A model generated the notes under the pieces. That model worked only from the letters and a program-made list of their open reading frames with translations. It had not been told where the DNA came from and made no database searches. Shown piece by piece: positions 29,638-40,584 of a stretch of DNA of 64,000 bases; the stretch's first letter is position 1, and every line of letters begins with the position of its first letter. The DNA is from Nitzschia sp. DOCU1. Taxonomy: Eukaryota > Bacillariophyta > Bacillariophyceae > Bacillariales > Bacillariaceae. A program made the translations under genes and the position numbers. Where the stretch lies: NCBI GenBank assembly GCA_951394045.1, contig OX595988.1, positions 1,240,001 through 1,304,000 of the forward strand. The letters are read 5' to 3'.

Positions 29638-31810
29638 TTATTCAGCTGCTTGCGTTTGTTCAACTCGAAGCTCAGGACTTGGGGTAAGGCCCTCAACAAA
29701 TGGCTTGTAGATTTGTCCTAGAAGTCCTGGGTCCAAGAACTTGTACATCGGATCGTTTTTGCTTGCCTCCTTGAGTAGATCCAAGTGCTTGCCCACAGGA
29801 TTCATAGTATTGGCGCAAATGGCACCGGAGGCTGCAGCACTCGGTGTCCCGATTCCAGGGAAGCAAGAGTCACCACATCGAAGAAGACCATCCACCGGAG
29901 TCTTGAAATTCGGGAAAGGGAAGGGTAGGATCGCCTCTAAAAGTCCAGCATATGGTGCAGAAGTTCCCGCAGCCCAAGCAAGCCCATAGGTTCCACGGTC
30001 TCTGCGGAGGAAAGCTTCATGGGCCAACGGTGATCCGATGATGGAAAACTCGACACGGTCACGAATGTCGGGAATGCATCGTTCTACCGCATTCCACAAA
30101 ACTTTGGCTCTTTCCTCCTTATATGCTTCGTATTCAGCTGTGCCTGGCGTGAGTTTCTCCCACGGCTCATAAGGCTCGCCACCCGAGGAATAGACGTGAA
30201 TAACATGCTTTCCTTCCGGGCAAAGAGACTTGTCCAGAATACTGGGAATAAAGAAACTGCACAAGTTTTGAGAGTCCTGCAACGATCTTCCCCAGTCCTA
30301 GTTAAAAAGACAATTGCGACAAAGTGAGGGTGCCAGCGAGATCCGTAACGCGATTTGCTTTCTTGTGTGAAAAACTTACCTGGACGACAAGGTGGGCGGG
30401 ATCTTCAATGTGTGAGAGATCAAGTCCTTCCGCGTCAATAGCGATGAACAGGTGCATAATAGCACCATGACGGGGAAGCTTGCCGAGTTCTTCCTTCCAC
30501 TTGGCTACTCCCTCCGGGAGCTCCTGTGTGTTTCCAAGCATCTTGACAGTATCAAAGGGAGTTGCATTACTGACGACCGCCTTTTTGGCCTTGATAACAC
30601 TTCCATTCTTTAGTCTCACACCGACAGCGCGACCATTCTCAACCATAATTTCGTCAACGTGAGCGTTAAGCTGGATTTTACCCCCAAACTTCTCAAGACC
30701 ACGGACCAATGTATTCCCCATCTCGCATGTACCTCCAATGGGTACAGAGTAGCATGCCGATTCCTCGAAAAATCGTTCCAAGATGTAGAGCATGTGGGCT
30801 GTCATGGCCCCTTTCGCCGGGAATCCACAGAAAATGCACATTGTGTCAATGAAGTTTCGCAGGAAAGGAACAGTGACAATTTGATCTACTGTCTTGTGCA
30901 AAGAATCAAAAGTCAAAGGCAGATCCAAGAAAACATCTGGGTGAGTAGCCACAAAGGGCAAGCTTCCGGCAGTTGTGGCAAGGAACCCGGCGTCTTGTCT
31001 CAAATTCAGCAGGGATACTGCGGTGGTCGAACCACCAAGTGTCTTGAGCCGCGCTCTCAACGCATTCCATTCCTGCGTTTGAAAACATTGGGTGAGTTAC
31101 TGGAATTTTAATTAGGGTTGTAGAGGCAATCAAAGTCGAAAAATTGAACTGACCTCAACTGCCTTGGGTCCATCCTCTGCCTGCTCCATCAAAAGATCTT
31201 CAAATTTCTGCTTACTGCCAATTGGGAAGCGCCAATATCCGGTAGGAGTCCAATATCCCAGACCAGTGTACGTCTTGACAGGCATTTGTTCACCTAGCAT
31301 GTCAAAAATCATTCGAAGAGGATTCAAACTAGGCCGATCCAATCCCTCGAAGATAGAAGGACCCACTTCAAACGAGTACTTTCCTCCTTTGTGCATACGG
31401 GAGAAGGTGTGTGCAGATCCACCACACTTAATGTGGGATTCCAAGACCAAAACCTTATCTCCGTATTTGGCAGAAATCGCTCCGCATGCCAAACCTCCCA
31501 TTCCTGATCCGATGACAACGACGTCGTACTCTCCCGATTCCCCAGAGAGCCCGTTGCCAGTTCCAGGATAGGTTGGCTTTTCGTACTTTGGCTCGAGAGA
31601 CATATCATAGGAAAAGGTCATGATCTTGTCTCTGGAAGTATCTTCAGTTTGGGCGACGTTTTGATTTTTGGCGCTAGTCTCTTCTTCCGTAGTAGACGCC
31701 AAGGAGATTTTCCTCGACGCAAAGCTGCGTGAGGCTGGAGTAAATGCGTTGCTGTCATGGCTCAACAGCCCCAACAATGCGAAGGCTAATGCTCCGCTTC
31801 GTACCAACAT
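29638..31810 (-). CDS. Carotenoid isomerase-like protein (CRTISO family), three exons
   Basis: FAD-dependent member of the CRTISO/phytoene desaturase-like family, acting in plastid carotenoid synthesis. Exons complement(31154..31810), complement(30380..31072) and complement(29638..30297); introns of 81 and 82 bp; 669 aa. The N-terminal signal peptide ends in DSNAF-TP, an ASAFAP-type plastid motif. The FAD-binding dinucleotide fold is [30 protein letters not shown] near residues 97-125. Later signatures include [41 protein letters not shown] and the C-terminal [26 protein letters not shown]-contact region. Diatoms carry several CRTISO paralogues, one of which (CRTISO5) acts as a hydratase in fucoxanthin synthesis; which paralogue this is cannot be told by eye. 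Confidence 0.87.
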
Positions 31811-32427
31811 GTTCTCTTATCGAAGATGAAAACCAAAGAAAGAGTGGTACACCTGGAATGTTGTGAGGGAGGCAGAGCTGATGTGAGATCAACACTTTCT
31901 TGCCCGCGAGATCGATCCGACGAGGCTGGCCTTGGCATCATTGATTGTGATTCATTTTCCTTCAAGGCAAACGTCAGGACGGAACTTCAACGTCGACGGA
32001 ATCCGCCGGCTCCCGAAGACGAATGTTTCGATGTGTGCTCTGAGGTGGTCAGACGACGAAGACGCCTCGCGCGAACGACTTATTCGATCAACATGAGTGT
32101 AACTGTTGTTACATGCTCGTACTACTCTACGACCAATTGGCATCTTCCGTGTAAAGTATTACATTCCTCTGATCATAGCTGATCAAGAGAGAAAACATCG
32201 AGATGAAAGTATGCTACTCGTAGTCTACCTTCTAGGTAGTATATTTTGCCCACCGGCCGATGTTGGACTTCTATAGCGGTTATGTCATCAGCCTTTGTTC
32301 GACTTGTCGCCACTGCGCTTGAGATACCACGGGTATAGACTACCGGTACTTTAGAAACCAGTGCAAGCTTAGGGGGACAGTATAATGGTACATAGATTTA
32401 AGTGAACCTATTCACCCCTGTTTTGGA
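31811..32427. other. Intergenic, no gene seen
   Basis: 617 bp. The left part is upstream of the CRTISO-like gene and the right part follows the 3' end of the next minus-strand gene. A TACCGGTA palindrome lies at 32341-32348. Open frames here have no recognisable content. Confidence 0.4.
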
Positions 32428-34273
32428 CTAGTCTTCTTCCATGATGATTCTACCGGGTGGTACCTGACCCAGCTGGTACGTGTTTCCCTTTGCCTCGTTG
32501 AGTTTGTCAAACCAGCCAAGATTGTGAGGTCGCCCCGCCTTTCGTTCCTCCGGAGTCTTGTATGGCTCATATTTCTCAGGCTTTGGTTCCGACCGAAGCT
32601 TCTTTTCAGCGGGTTCGCCAAATTTGAGAAGTTTGCCCAAGTCAAACTATTATGAATAATGAGGTAAGGTAGGGTTAGCAAGAAGGTCATTCTCAATGCG
32701 TACAAACATCAAGAGTACTCACCGATTCCTCGGAATCACTGTCTTTATTGGAAAAGATCTCTACACTGCCCGCGCTTGGGTATTGATTGTCCAAGAATCG
32801 AACCACAGATTGCTTGGTAAAGTCGAATGTGTACGTCTGGAAGAAACCTGGTTGACCCGGCTTTATGCTCACGCTGTAAACGGAGTACGGATCTCGCTCA
32901 TCGTCCGTGCCGACGGCCATGGCCTTGCATAAGTCTCCCACCTTTTTCGTCAGATCAAAGTACGGATCGCGCTGCATGTTGGACAGCTGCTGGTGGAATC
33001 GGCGCATTCCTTCGCGTAATCCTTCTGGAGTGATGCCACGGGAAGGGCAGAACTCTTCAATCATGTACTTTCGGAGGGCCGTGCCTCCTTTGACTTTGAG
33101 CGCATCCTCTAGGAATACAATCTCTGGAGGAAAGTCTTTGTAAAGCTCTTCTGTTTCCACAAAAAGCTGGCACATCTTTTGTGCCATGGCACAAACTTGT
33201 GTGCATTCACGAAGCGTGAAAAGAATAGGAGGATCGGGCTGATAGCGCCGGGGATCACCTCGAGTAAGGACCTGGATGTAGTTGGCGTCGGTCTGTTTTG
33301 TATTTTCAATGTAATTGGCGTCGACGACCTTCTTTTCGAATTGAGCAACCATGCCTTTCAACACAATATAGTTCCCAATGCGTTCGTAGAGGTCACCTTT
33401 GCAGAATTTCGTCAACTCCAGATTTCCAAAGTTTGGCCCCACACGTCCCTCGGCATCTTGAATGATTTGTCGAAAGGGGGCCGAGAGGTGGTTCTCGATC
33501 GTCAAGAAATTTATCCAAAGCTTGTTCATCTTCTCCATATCCTCGTCCCTGCCTTCCGATGCCGCCTGCATAGTAATGCGGCCTAATACGTCCTTCATTC
33601 GTTCACCCAACAAATCACGATTTGCCAGCACAAAATCCAATGCTTTGTTCGTGACAGATGGATGAGGAGGGACCCCTCGAGATCCGTCTGCTAGTTTGAT
33701 GAAGCAAGCATCTCGAAGTTGATCGACCATCTGATCAACCTCCACCGTACGCCAGTCGAAACGATACTTCTCTCGAATATCCGGTGGGACACCAGGAAAC
33801 ATCTGAGCTAATCGATACTCAGGCCCGAGATCGCTAAGCTTGACTGCTTTGCGAGTCACCACATCCATCACTGACTGACCCTGGGCAATCACTTCAAATC
33901 CAGTTTCTTCGTCTACAAGCATGGTCGATACTTCGGGGCGTTGTGCCATTCGTCTCTCTGCCTCTTCCATTCTGGCAGCACGTCTAGCTTCATCGTCATT
34001 TTGAGGAGGACTGGAGCCTTCTTGTTCTTCGTCCTCTGGCTTGTTTTCTTTCTTTTCGCCCCGGGCCTCTTCAATGGCTTCATAGAATTGCTGCGATCGA
34101 CCACGGCTTTGCTTCTCTACTTTATCCATTCGTCTCGCTTTTCGGCTCTTGACAAGAAGCGCCGTAGATGATGACGAGAAGATGGAGCTCCTCACGGGCA
34201 GTTGGAAGGCTTGGGCATTCTCCCATTGACGACTCGTCAGAGCCAAGGAAACGAGAATGCAATGGAATTTCAT
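32428..34273 (-). CDS. Conserved plastid-targeted protein of unknown function, two exons
   Basis: Exons complement(32723..34273) and complement(32428..32646), 76-bp intron, 589 aa. The chosen start (ATG at 34273) puts a signal peptide first: MKFHCILVSLAL...NAQAF-QLP, an ASAFAP-type motif. The frame is open 40 codons further upstream, but those residues would mask the signal. A charged Lys/Glu-rich region follows (about 45-110). A mostly helical region then runs to about 480, with no domain I recognise. The second exon encodes a Lys/Pro-rich tail (KPEKYEPYKTPEERKAG...LGWFDKLNEAKGNTYQLGQ) that looks conserved in style. Likely stromal; role unknown. Confidence 0.75.
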
Positions 34274-34743
34274 GCTAAATGCGGGTGAGTGAACTAACGA
34301 ATTGCCTCTCGAAGAATCACTTGTAGAATCTTGACCGTCAGGAACTGAATCTCCTTGGTTAGAGTATTCAAAGCAACGCGACAAGGGTATCAATGGATTG
34401 CGATGAGGATCGAAATCAACATCATCACAAGGAAAGCCGACCCTTCAACCACCATCCATCACCGAACACCCGCAATCATGGTGGCGGCGCTGACGTCCTC
34501 TGGAGATTCACGGCTTTTGTTCCACTTGGCACTAACTTTCGATTGATTGCTTCGACTACTTCAACCGCGCGAATTGGAAGGAAGGGCAGACAGAGAATTT
34601 GACTACTCCGAACTGATTCGTCGACTACCTGGACTTTGGTCGCTATTGTCGGCATTGGGCTTTTTGCCCTCGCCGTCATCTCTCCACGATGACCCATTTT
34701 CTCACACATATCCCATAAAACATATATCGATGCTAATGACACC
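34274..34743. promoter_or_regulatory. Divergent promoter region
   Basis: 470 bp between the divergent starts of the unknown plastid protein and RFT1. No confident motif. Confidence 0.35.
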
Positions 34744-36354
34744 ATGGCGGATCCAATCACAACAACACCTACAGACGGCAAAAAGTCTGAACTATCCGAA
34801 GGCCGAGCTGCAGCTCGAGGCACCTTAATTACGCTGTTATTTCGCCTGGTCAGTTTTGCTTGTACCCAAGCGACCTTTCGATTTTTGGATCCTTCGACTC
34901 TGGGTAAGGCGAGCATTCAACTCGAGTTGTTACTCACAACGGTACTCTTTATCAGTCGTGAGGGCTTTCGTTTGGCATTGACTCGTAATATTGCTCCCTC
35001 CAACTGGAATGTGGCGTGGCTGACCATACCGACAGTATCCTTGGTAGCATTGGTTTCGCTGGTGTGGCACGTGGGATTTTCGAAATTGTCGGCAGGAGAT
35101 GCTGACTATCGGCTGGGTGGAATCTTGTACTGTCTTGCGGCGTGGATTGAAGGTTGTGGAGAGCCGGCTGTGCTGTATTTTTTGCGAAACATGAACGTTG
35201 CCAAGAGGGCGTCTGCCGAAGGGATTGCTACCGTGGCCAAAACGGCCGCCACCATTGTGGGACTGCGATTTTTGGATGCCACTTGGCATGTGACAGCGTT
35301 TGGTGCGGCGCAACTCATTTATGCTTTGGTGTATTCCACATATCTTTATATGGGTGCCTGGAAGCATTTGGTACCTCCGAAACTTGGAGGCGGTGGCGGC
35401 TCGTTGTTTGACCGATCGACGTGTTACTTGACGCTAGTGTTTACAGTCCAAGGATTTTTCAAGCATCTCTTGACCGAAGCGGATCGGATTGTGTTGACGG
35501 CCGTCAGTAGTAGCTACAATCAAGGTGTCTACGCCATGGGAAGCTCCTATGGTGGCATGGCGGCTAGAATCTTGCTGCAGCCACTTGAGGAAAATGCTCG
35601 CCTTCTTTGGAGTCGTCTAGCGGGCCGGAAGGATTTACAGGAACTGGAACGATCCTATACGATGCTTGTGAAGCTGGTCTTGTACATTGGGCTACTCTTT
35701 AGCTGCGTGGCTGTGAATTACACTAATTTGCTCTTGTGTGTGCTTGCTGGGCGCAAGTGGGGAAGCAATGCCGAAGCCGCTGGCGTTTTGAGTGCCTTTT
35801 GCGTCTACACGGCGTTTCTGGCCTGCAATGGCATGACGGAAGCCTTTGTCTACGGAGTTGCAACATCCGGGGTCGAAGTTGGTCGATTGGGGGTCGCCCA
35901 TACAATTACAGGTGGGGTCTTTGCCGCATCCGCGTTTGTACTCGTGAGTCAGTACGGAAGCATTGGTCTAGTGGCGGCAAATTGCATTGCCATGTCCATG
36001 CGATCCATCTATTCCATTCACTTTGCAGCGAGATACCTGGGGAGCAATAATAAGGAAACATCAACCCCGGTCATTGATGTTGCTCGGCGTCTATTGCGAT
36101 CCTTATTACCGCATCCTGTGATAATGATTGGATTTGGCCTGGCTTGGCTATCGACGAGATGGACTCTTCAAAAACTGCAAGATCAAAATCTACACAACGT
36201 CTTCGAATACCGCAACAAAGAATGGCTCTATCTTACAGGGCAACATATTGCAATGGGTGTGACTTGCGTAATGGGAATTGCCACGGCTGCCTTTTCTTTG
36301 GAGATTGCGTTTCTTCGATCGCTTCGATCCATGGTGCGACCCAAACAGGACTGA
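34744..36354 (+). CDS. RFT1: RFT1-like oligosaccharide-lipid flippase homologue
   Basis: ER membrane protein required for N-glycan precursor synthesis, linked to translocation of Man5GlcNAc2-PP-dolichol. Intronless, 536 aa, the family's usual length, with about 12 hydrophobic segments. The N-terminal family signature is clear: ARGTLITLLFRLVSFACTQATFRFLDPSTLGKASIQLELLLTTVLFISREGFRLAL at about residues 22-78. GILYCLAAWIEGCGEPAVLYF near 127-147 and LLTEADRIVLT near 243 also match RFT1. The start is the first ATG, shortly before the signature. It converges with the LON-domain gene: its stop codon ends at 36354 and the neighbour's stop begins at 36359. Confidence 0.92.
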   Translation: MADPITTTPTDGKKSELSEGRAAARGTLITLLFRLVSFACTQATFRFLDPSTLGKASIQLELLLTTVLFISREGFRLALTRNIAPSNWNVAWLTIPTVSLVALVSLVWHVGFSKLSAGDADYRLGGILYCLAAWIEGCGEPAVLYFLRNMNVAKRASAEGIATVAKTAATIVGLRFLDATWHVTAFGAAQLIYALVYSTYLYMGAWKHLVPPKLGGGGGSLFDRSTCYLTLVFTVQGFFKHLLTEADRIVLTAVSSSYNQGVYAMGSSYGGMAARILLQPLEENARLLWSRLAGRKDLQELERSYTMLVKLVLYIGLLFSCVAVNYTNLLLCVLAGRKWGSNAEAAGVLSAFCVYTAFLACNGMTEAFVYGVATSGVEVGRLGVAHTITGGVFAASAFVLVSQYGSIGLVAANCIAMSMRSIYSIHFAARYLGSNNKETSTPVIDVARRLLRSLLPHPVIMIGFGLAWLSTRWTLQKLQDQNLHNVFEYRNKEWLYLTGQHIAMGVTCVMGIATAAFSLEIAFLRSLRSMVRPKQD

Positions 36355-36358
36355 GTTA

Positions 36359-37502
36359 TCAAAAGTTTTCGTCAAAGTCTTCCCCTTTGAATTTCAAGCC
36401 CGCCTTTTTCATTTGTTCTCGAAGCTTGTTCTTCTTTTCTCGCAACATGTGCGATCCAAGCTTCAACCTGTCAAAGAGATCCGTGCAGTCCAGTGCCTGT
36501 ATCCTAAAGGGAGCATCCTCATCGGGAAGGAGATTGGTGCAAAAGGCTGCCCAACTCAGTGCTGTTAATTCCTGTGGAGATCGCTCCAAATCGGGAGATT
36601 TTGGGAGGCAATAACCTTGTGTGTCGGTTGCCAGGGCCACATTGTAAGCCTGTCGAAAACGACCTTTGCGATCCAATTCTTCCACTTCTTCGTCCTCGTC
36701 ATCTCCCAAGTCATCGTAGAATCGATCATCCTTTGAAAGAACATTATTATCAACCGTGAGACCACCCGAACCCTCCATCCAACGATTCCTACATTCTATG
36801 CCTTTAACCACGTACCAGCTTTGCAATTTGAATACGTTTTCTCATTTCCGCATCATCGTCTCCGTCGTCCTGACCATCCCGTTCTTCCATGGCTTGTGAG
36901 AGTCGATGTTCCATACTCGACAAGAGCAACATGAAATTCTCAATATTACTCGCCACCAAATTTGGAAGTTCTAGATTGACAGGAATCGTATCACTGAGTT
37001 CCATACAAACACCTTTTAAATAAGGCTCTTGTTGTGTAATTTGAGCCAGCTGGGCGCGTCCCACAACTCGGATCGTCACAAAAATGCCAAAGCCTTCCAT
37101 GCGATTATAAGCTTCAATTTCACAAATCGGTACCGTCTGAATAATACCCGACTCGGCTAATAGACCCATGGCCACTACGCCTGAATGTTTCTCCATGCAA
37201 TGATCAAACAATTTTATAAAGCGATCTTCGTACAGTCGAAGTTGCTTGGTTTCTCCTTGCAACAAAACTTCGTCGTAGGGAAAGGGCAAAATGCAAATTT
37301 CTTTGGGGGCACCCCCCGTTTCTCTACCGAGTCGTCGATCATTGCCGGTACCAGGAAAGTCAAAGATGGTATCACGCCATTCGTTAATTCCGAACAATTG
37401 TGTCGAAGAATGATAACGTTCGGGCGACAAGAAGGCCACGGCCGATTCCAGCAAAACGAGCCATGACAATAGCAGTGGCACGGAAGCTACAGGGCGTTTC
37501 AT
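36359..37502 (-). CDS. Plastid-targeted LON substrate-binding domain protein, two exons
   Basis: Exons complement(36816..37502) and complement(36359..36730), 85-bp intron; 352 aa. Signal peptide residues 1-23 end in ESAVAF-LSP, a plastid motif. From about residue 60 a LON N-terminal (PUA-like) domain begins (EICILPFPYDEVLLQGETKQLRLYEDRFIKLFDHCME), followed by VAMGLLAESGIIQTVPICEIEAYNRME and GFGIFVTIRVVGRAQL. No AAA or protease part is present, so this is a stand-alone LON-domain protein, probably a substrate or protein-interaction adaptor in the stroma. The C-terminus is helical (SHMLREKKNKLREQMKKAGLKFKG). The acceptor at CAAAG is the best of two; a nearer AG would make a 27-bp intron. An upstream ATG-less extension was ignored. 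Confidence 0.8.
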
Positions 37503-37785
37503 GGCTATAGAACCAGTATGCGTCAACCAAACAATACCCACAAGGGATAAACTTGTGGCAATGGAATGTGATGTATGTATTCGTTGTGCACTTCCATGCT
37601 AGCCTGATGACGGAGAATTCTGCGTCTATCATCATCGTCGTGGCGGAATTCTTTTGTACGACGCATCTTTCGTGACTGGATCATTCCCGAAACGATCTTT
37701 TGAAATCTTGGGACGATGCGATGATGGATCGGTTGCTTCATCCATGGTCACCTTGACAACCAAGTGTTAAGCAACAACAATAAAG
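37503..37785. promoter_or_regulatory. Short divergent promoter region
   Basis: 283 bp between divergent start codons of the LON-domain and lipase maturation factor genes; both promoters must be compact. No motif stands out. Confidence 0.35.
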
Positions 37786-39765
37786 ATGACATCTCCTACT
37801 ACTACTAGATTCAAATGTTTGCTTCGGGTGGTCATGTCCCTGATGCTGATGGTGTCATCGGCGTGGAGCTTTTCGACGAATCATTGTTGCATCGGCGGCG
37901 TCAGGTCGAGAATATCGGTCGACTACGAATCCAGCAACAAACGACAGCTACTACCGTCGCGTGTTCCTTCCAAGCCTAATAAAGTGACATTCCCACGTAC
38001 TGCATTTCGTGGAGGTGCTGTTGCTCTTAGAGCTGGTTCGTATGTTTATCTTCCTGAAAATTCCTACTATTTGACCCGAATTGTCTTTTTAAGGGCCTTG
38101 GCCTTTGTCTACGGTGTGGCATTTTGGGTCGCCAAACAGCAATGCAAGGGATTGATTGGAGACAATGGAATTACTCCCGCCAAAGATGTTTTGAATCAAG
38201 CCGAACAACGAGGCAAGGCGACTCGAGAACGACGCGAAACATGGCTCAACTCGACCTTGTCGGTACGTCCCGTAGTAAAACCGCCTGACCAGGAAAATGG
38301 CGAATCTACACTAGTTCAAAAACTCCAAAACAATCCCATCATTCGAAAGTGGACGATGAAACTGAATCGTCATCCCAAATACAAATATTGGCGAGAACGT
38401 TTGTGGGATCGTCAAGATGGCATGGGTCGGCCCGTCACGACACTATTGTGGTTGGCACCAGATCGAAACCAGTTGAATCCGTGGCTAGACGGTATCGCCA
38501 ACTGGGGTCTGGCCATGTCAACGGCCGTCTTTGTCATGGGAGCCACCAATGTGCCATTGCTACTTGGATTGTGGGTATGCCAAAGATCGCTCATGGCAGT
38601 TGGTGGCCCATTCTGGGGGTATGGGTGGGAACCACAACTTGCCGAGTGTGGATTCCATGCGTTGTTCCTGGTACCACTTTTGAGTTTGGATCCTATTTCA
38701 CTGTCATGCCCACCCTCCAAATTGGTATTGTATTCGATTCGATGGTACCTCTTTCGAATCATGATGGGAGCAGGACTTATCAAAATCAAAAGTAGAGATA
38801 TGAAATGGAAGTGGCCACAATTGAGTGCCATGGATTACTTTTATGAAACACAGCCGGTACCAAATCCATTGACACGGTACCTTCACTGGATGCCACGATG
38901 GTGGCACAAGGCAGAAGTTCTCACGAATCATTTTGTCGAGTTGATTGCCCCGTGGCTTTTGCTGGTCGCGATTCCATCCTGGCGAAGACTGGGAGGCATG
39001 ATACAAATCATCTTTCAGATTGTACTCATCTCAAGTGGGAACCTTAGCTTTTTGAACTGGCTCACAATCGTGCCTGCCATTACCTGTTTTGATGACGCGT
39101 ATCTTGGAAGATTCTTTTCTCACTCATGGAAAGCAATTGCGTCGGAGGCTGCCGTATTCGGGAGAACCAGTGGCATCCGAGGCTTGGTGAGTGTGTTGTT
39201 TGCCGGCTGGATAGCATACCTATCGATACCGGTGGTCAAGAATCTCTTATCCAGACGACAAGTGATGAATGGATCGTTCGGTCCACTACGACTCGTCAAT
39301 ACGTATGGGGCGTTTGGAGAAGTTGACGAAGAACGGTACGAGTTTATAGTATCCGCGGCATCAGATTTGGATGGCCCTTGGAAAGAATACGAGTTCAAGG
39401 TCAAACCAGGGAATGTGATGAGACGGCCGCGTTTCATTTCTCCTTATCACTACCGTCTTGACTGGCAGTTCTGGATTGCTTCCACCGTTCAGAAGCTGGA
39501 GTATAGTCCATGGATATACTCGTTCTTGTTGAAGGTTCTCCAACAAGACCCCGAGGTGATGGGCCTGCTACAATCCGATCCCTTCCACGACGATCCCAAT
39601 CCTCCCAAATATATTCGGATCGAAAAGTACCGTTATGAATTCTATAAGCCTAGCACACAGAACCTAGGAAAGCAGCCGTATTGGAAACGGGAACCGGCAG
39701 GGCGAGTATTTCCGCGGCAGGGAGTTGCAACGGTCCAATCCTTAAAAGAGATGGTAGGTAGCTAA
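37786..39765 (+). CDS. Lipase maturation factor family protein
   Basis: ER membrane chaperone family (LMF1/LMF2) that in animals matures dimeric lipases. Intronless, 659 aa. An N-terminal hydrophobic signal (LMLMVSSAWSFS) is followed by several membrane spans. Family signatures: GLIGDNGITPAKD near residue 123, FWGYGWEPQLAECGFHALFLVPL near 270-292, the sequence LIKIKSRDMKWKWPQLSAMDYFYETQPVPNPLTRYLHWMP around 330-370 (the 'TALDYHYETQPLPNP' block), and a C-terminal soluble part with NTYGAFGEVDEERYEF, GPWKEYEFKVKPG and PRFISPYHYRLDWQFWIA. Substrates in algae are not known. The start is the first ATG in frame. Confidence 0.9.
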   Translation: MTSPTTTRFKCLLRVVMSLMLMVSSAWSFSTNHCCIGGVRSRISVDYESSNKRQLLPSRVPSKPNKVTFPRTAFRGGAVALRAGSYVYLPENSYYLTRIVFLRALAFVYGVAFWVAKQQCKGLIGDNGITPAKDVLNQAEQRGKATRERRETWLNSTLSVRPVVKPPDQENGESTLVQKLQNNPIIRKWTMKLNRHPKYKYWRERLWDRQDGMGRPVTTLLWLAPDRNQLNPWLDGIANWGLAMSTAVFVMGATNVPLLLGLWVCQRSLMAVGGPFWGYGWEPQLAECGFHALFLVPLLSLDPISLSCPPSKLVLYSIRWYLFRIMMGAGLIKIKSRDMKWKWPQLSAMDYFYETQPVPNPLTRYLHWMPRWWHKAEVLTNHFVELIAPWLLLVAIPSWRRLGGMIQIIFQIVLISSGNLSFLNWLTIVPAITCFDDAYLGRFFSHSWKAIASEAAVFGRTSGIRGLVSVLFAGWIAYLSIPVVKNLLSRRQVMNGSFGPLRLVNTYGAFGEVDEERYEFIVSAASDLDGPWKEYEFKVKPGNVMRRPRFISPYHYRLDWQFWIASTVQKLEYSPWIYSFLLKVLQQDPEVMGLLQSDPFHDDPNPPKYIRIEKYRYEFYKPSTQNLGKQPYWKREPAGRVFPRQGVATVQSLKEMVGS

Positions 39766-39819
39766 CATATAGAAGAAGTGGATTGTCTCTATTAGTTTTT
39801 GGCGGGGATTACTCAAATG

Positions 39820-40584
39820 TTACACAGAGGCAAGTTCAAGGGAAGTTCCCATTCCCATATCCATGCCGTTGTATTGCTCCACTGCCTTCTTTGCCGATTC
39901 AATATCTTCAAACGTGACTTTTCCTTTCAAAATCGGGAAGTCGTCGTCAACGACGCACTCAAAGTTAGCAATAGCACCGATGGATTCCAATGTCATCTTG
40001 CAAGCAGCTTCACCCATATTTGCAGGGAACCCACTGAATTGGATGGTAGGGCTCTTCACTGGAGGAGGTGCCTTCAACGCTCGGTCGATCTGTTTTAGCA
40101 AATCTCCGTAGGAACTCTGATAGCGCTTGGAGGCAACATCGGGATTGTTGAGGTATTCTGCCGCGACGTTCATAGAGTTGTGATCCCCCCTCGACTTGAG
40201 AACGTTGTAGAATTCCTCAAATGCTGGTTTCGTCCAAAGGGCTTCTTCGAACTTGGAAGAGAACTTTGCCGGCCTTTTCTTGGTATTAGTCGCTCCCTTC
40301 AGTCGGCCAGAGAGTCGCAATCTCATCTCCACAAGCATCAACTTGACTTCCATATCGTTCATAGTTGGACCAGGGCGAACTCCACTTTGTTGCAGCTCTT
40401 CTGCAACTTCGTCGTACGTCAACGGCTGAACCTTAGCAAATTCCTCTGCGACGACAGGGTCGTTGTAATCGATCGCCATTCTCAACGAAGTCCCGGAAGT
40501 GCGAGCCCGAGAGAAAGTGAGCGAAGGGCCCCATGACTCGACCAGACCTAGGCACAAAAAGATAATAGCACTGGAAACCTTCAT
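39820..40584 (-). CDS. Plastid-targeted protein with RRM-like C-terminus
   Basis: Intronless, 254 aa. Start ATG at 40584, directly before a signal peptide (MKVSSAIIFLCLGLVES-WGPSLTF) whose Trp at +1 is compatible with diatom plastid import. Residues ~45-170 are helical and charged, without a recognised domain. Residues ~175-254 read like an RNA-recognition fold: a beta-1-like TIQFSGFPAN, a helix (GEAACKMTLESIGAIANFECVVDD), a beta-3-like GKVTFEDIESAKKAVEQYNGMDMG and the final strand. The RNP-1 aromatic consensus is degenerate, so RNA binding is uncertain. It converges with the lipase maturation factor gene, 54 bp apart. Confidence 0.68.
   Translation of the reverse strand: MKVSSAIIFLCLGLVESWGPSLTFSRARTSGTSLRMAIDYNDPVVAEEFAKVQPLTYDEVAEELQQSGVRPGPTMNDMEVKLMLVEMRLRLSGRLKGATNTKKRPAKFSSKFEEALWTKPAFEEFYNVLKSRGDHNSMNVAAEYLNNPDVASKRYQSSYGDLLKQIDRALKAPPPVKSPTIQFSGFPANMGEAACKMTLESIGAIANFECVVDDDFPILKGKVTFEDIESAKKAVEQYNGMDMGMGTSLELASV

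Noticed and set aside
31826..32182. 118-codon open frame upstream of the CRTISO-like gene
   Set aside because: Starts only 15 bp from the divergent start codon, leaves no room for a promoter and has no domain.
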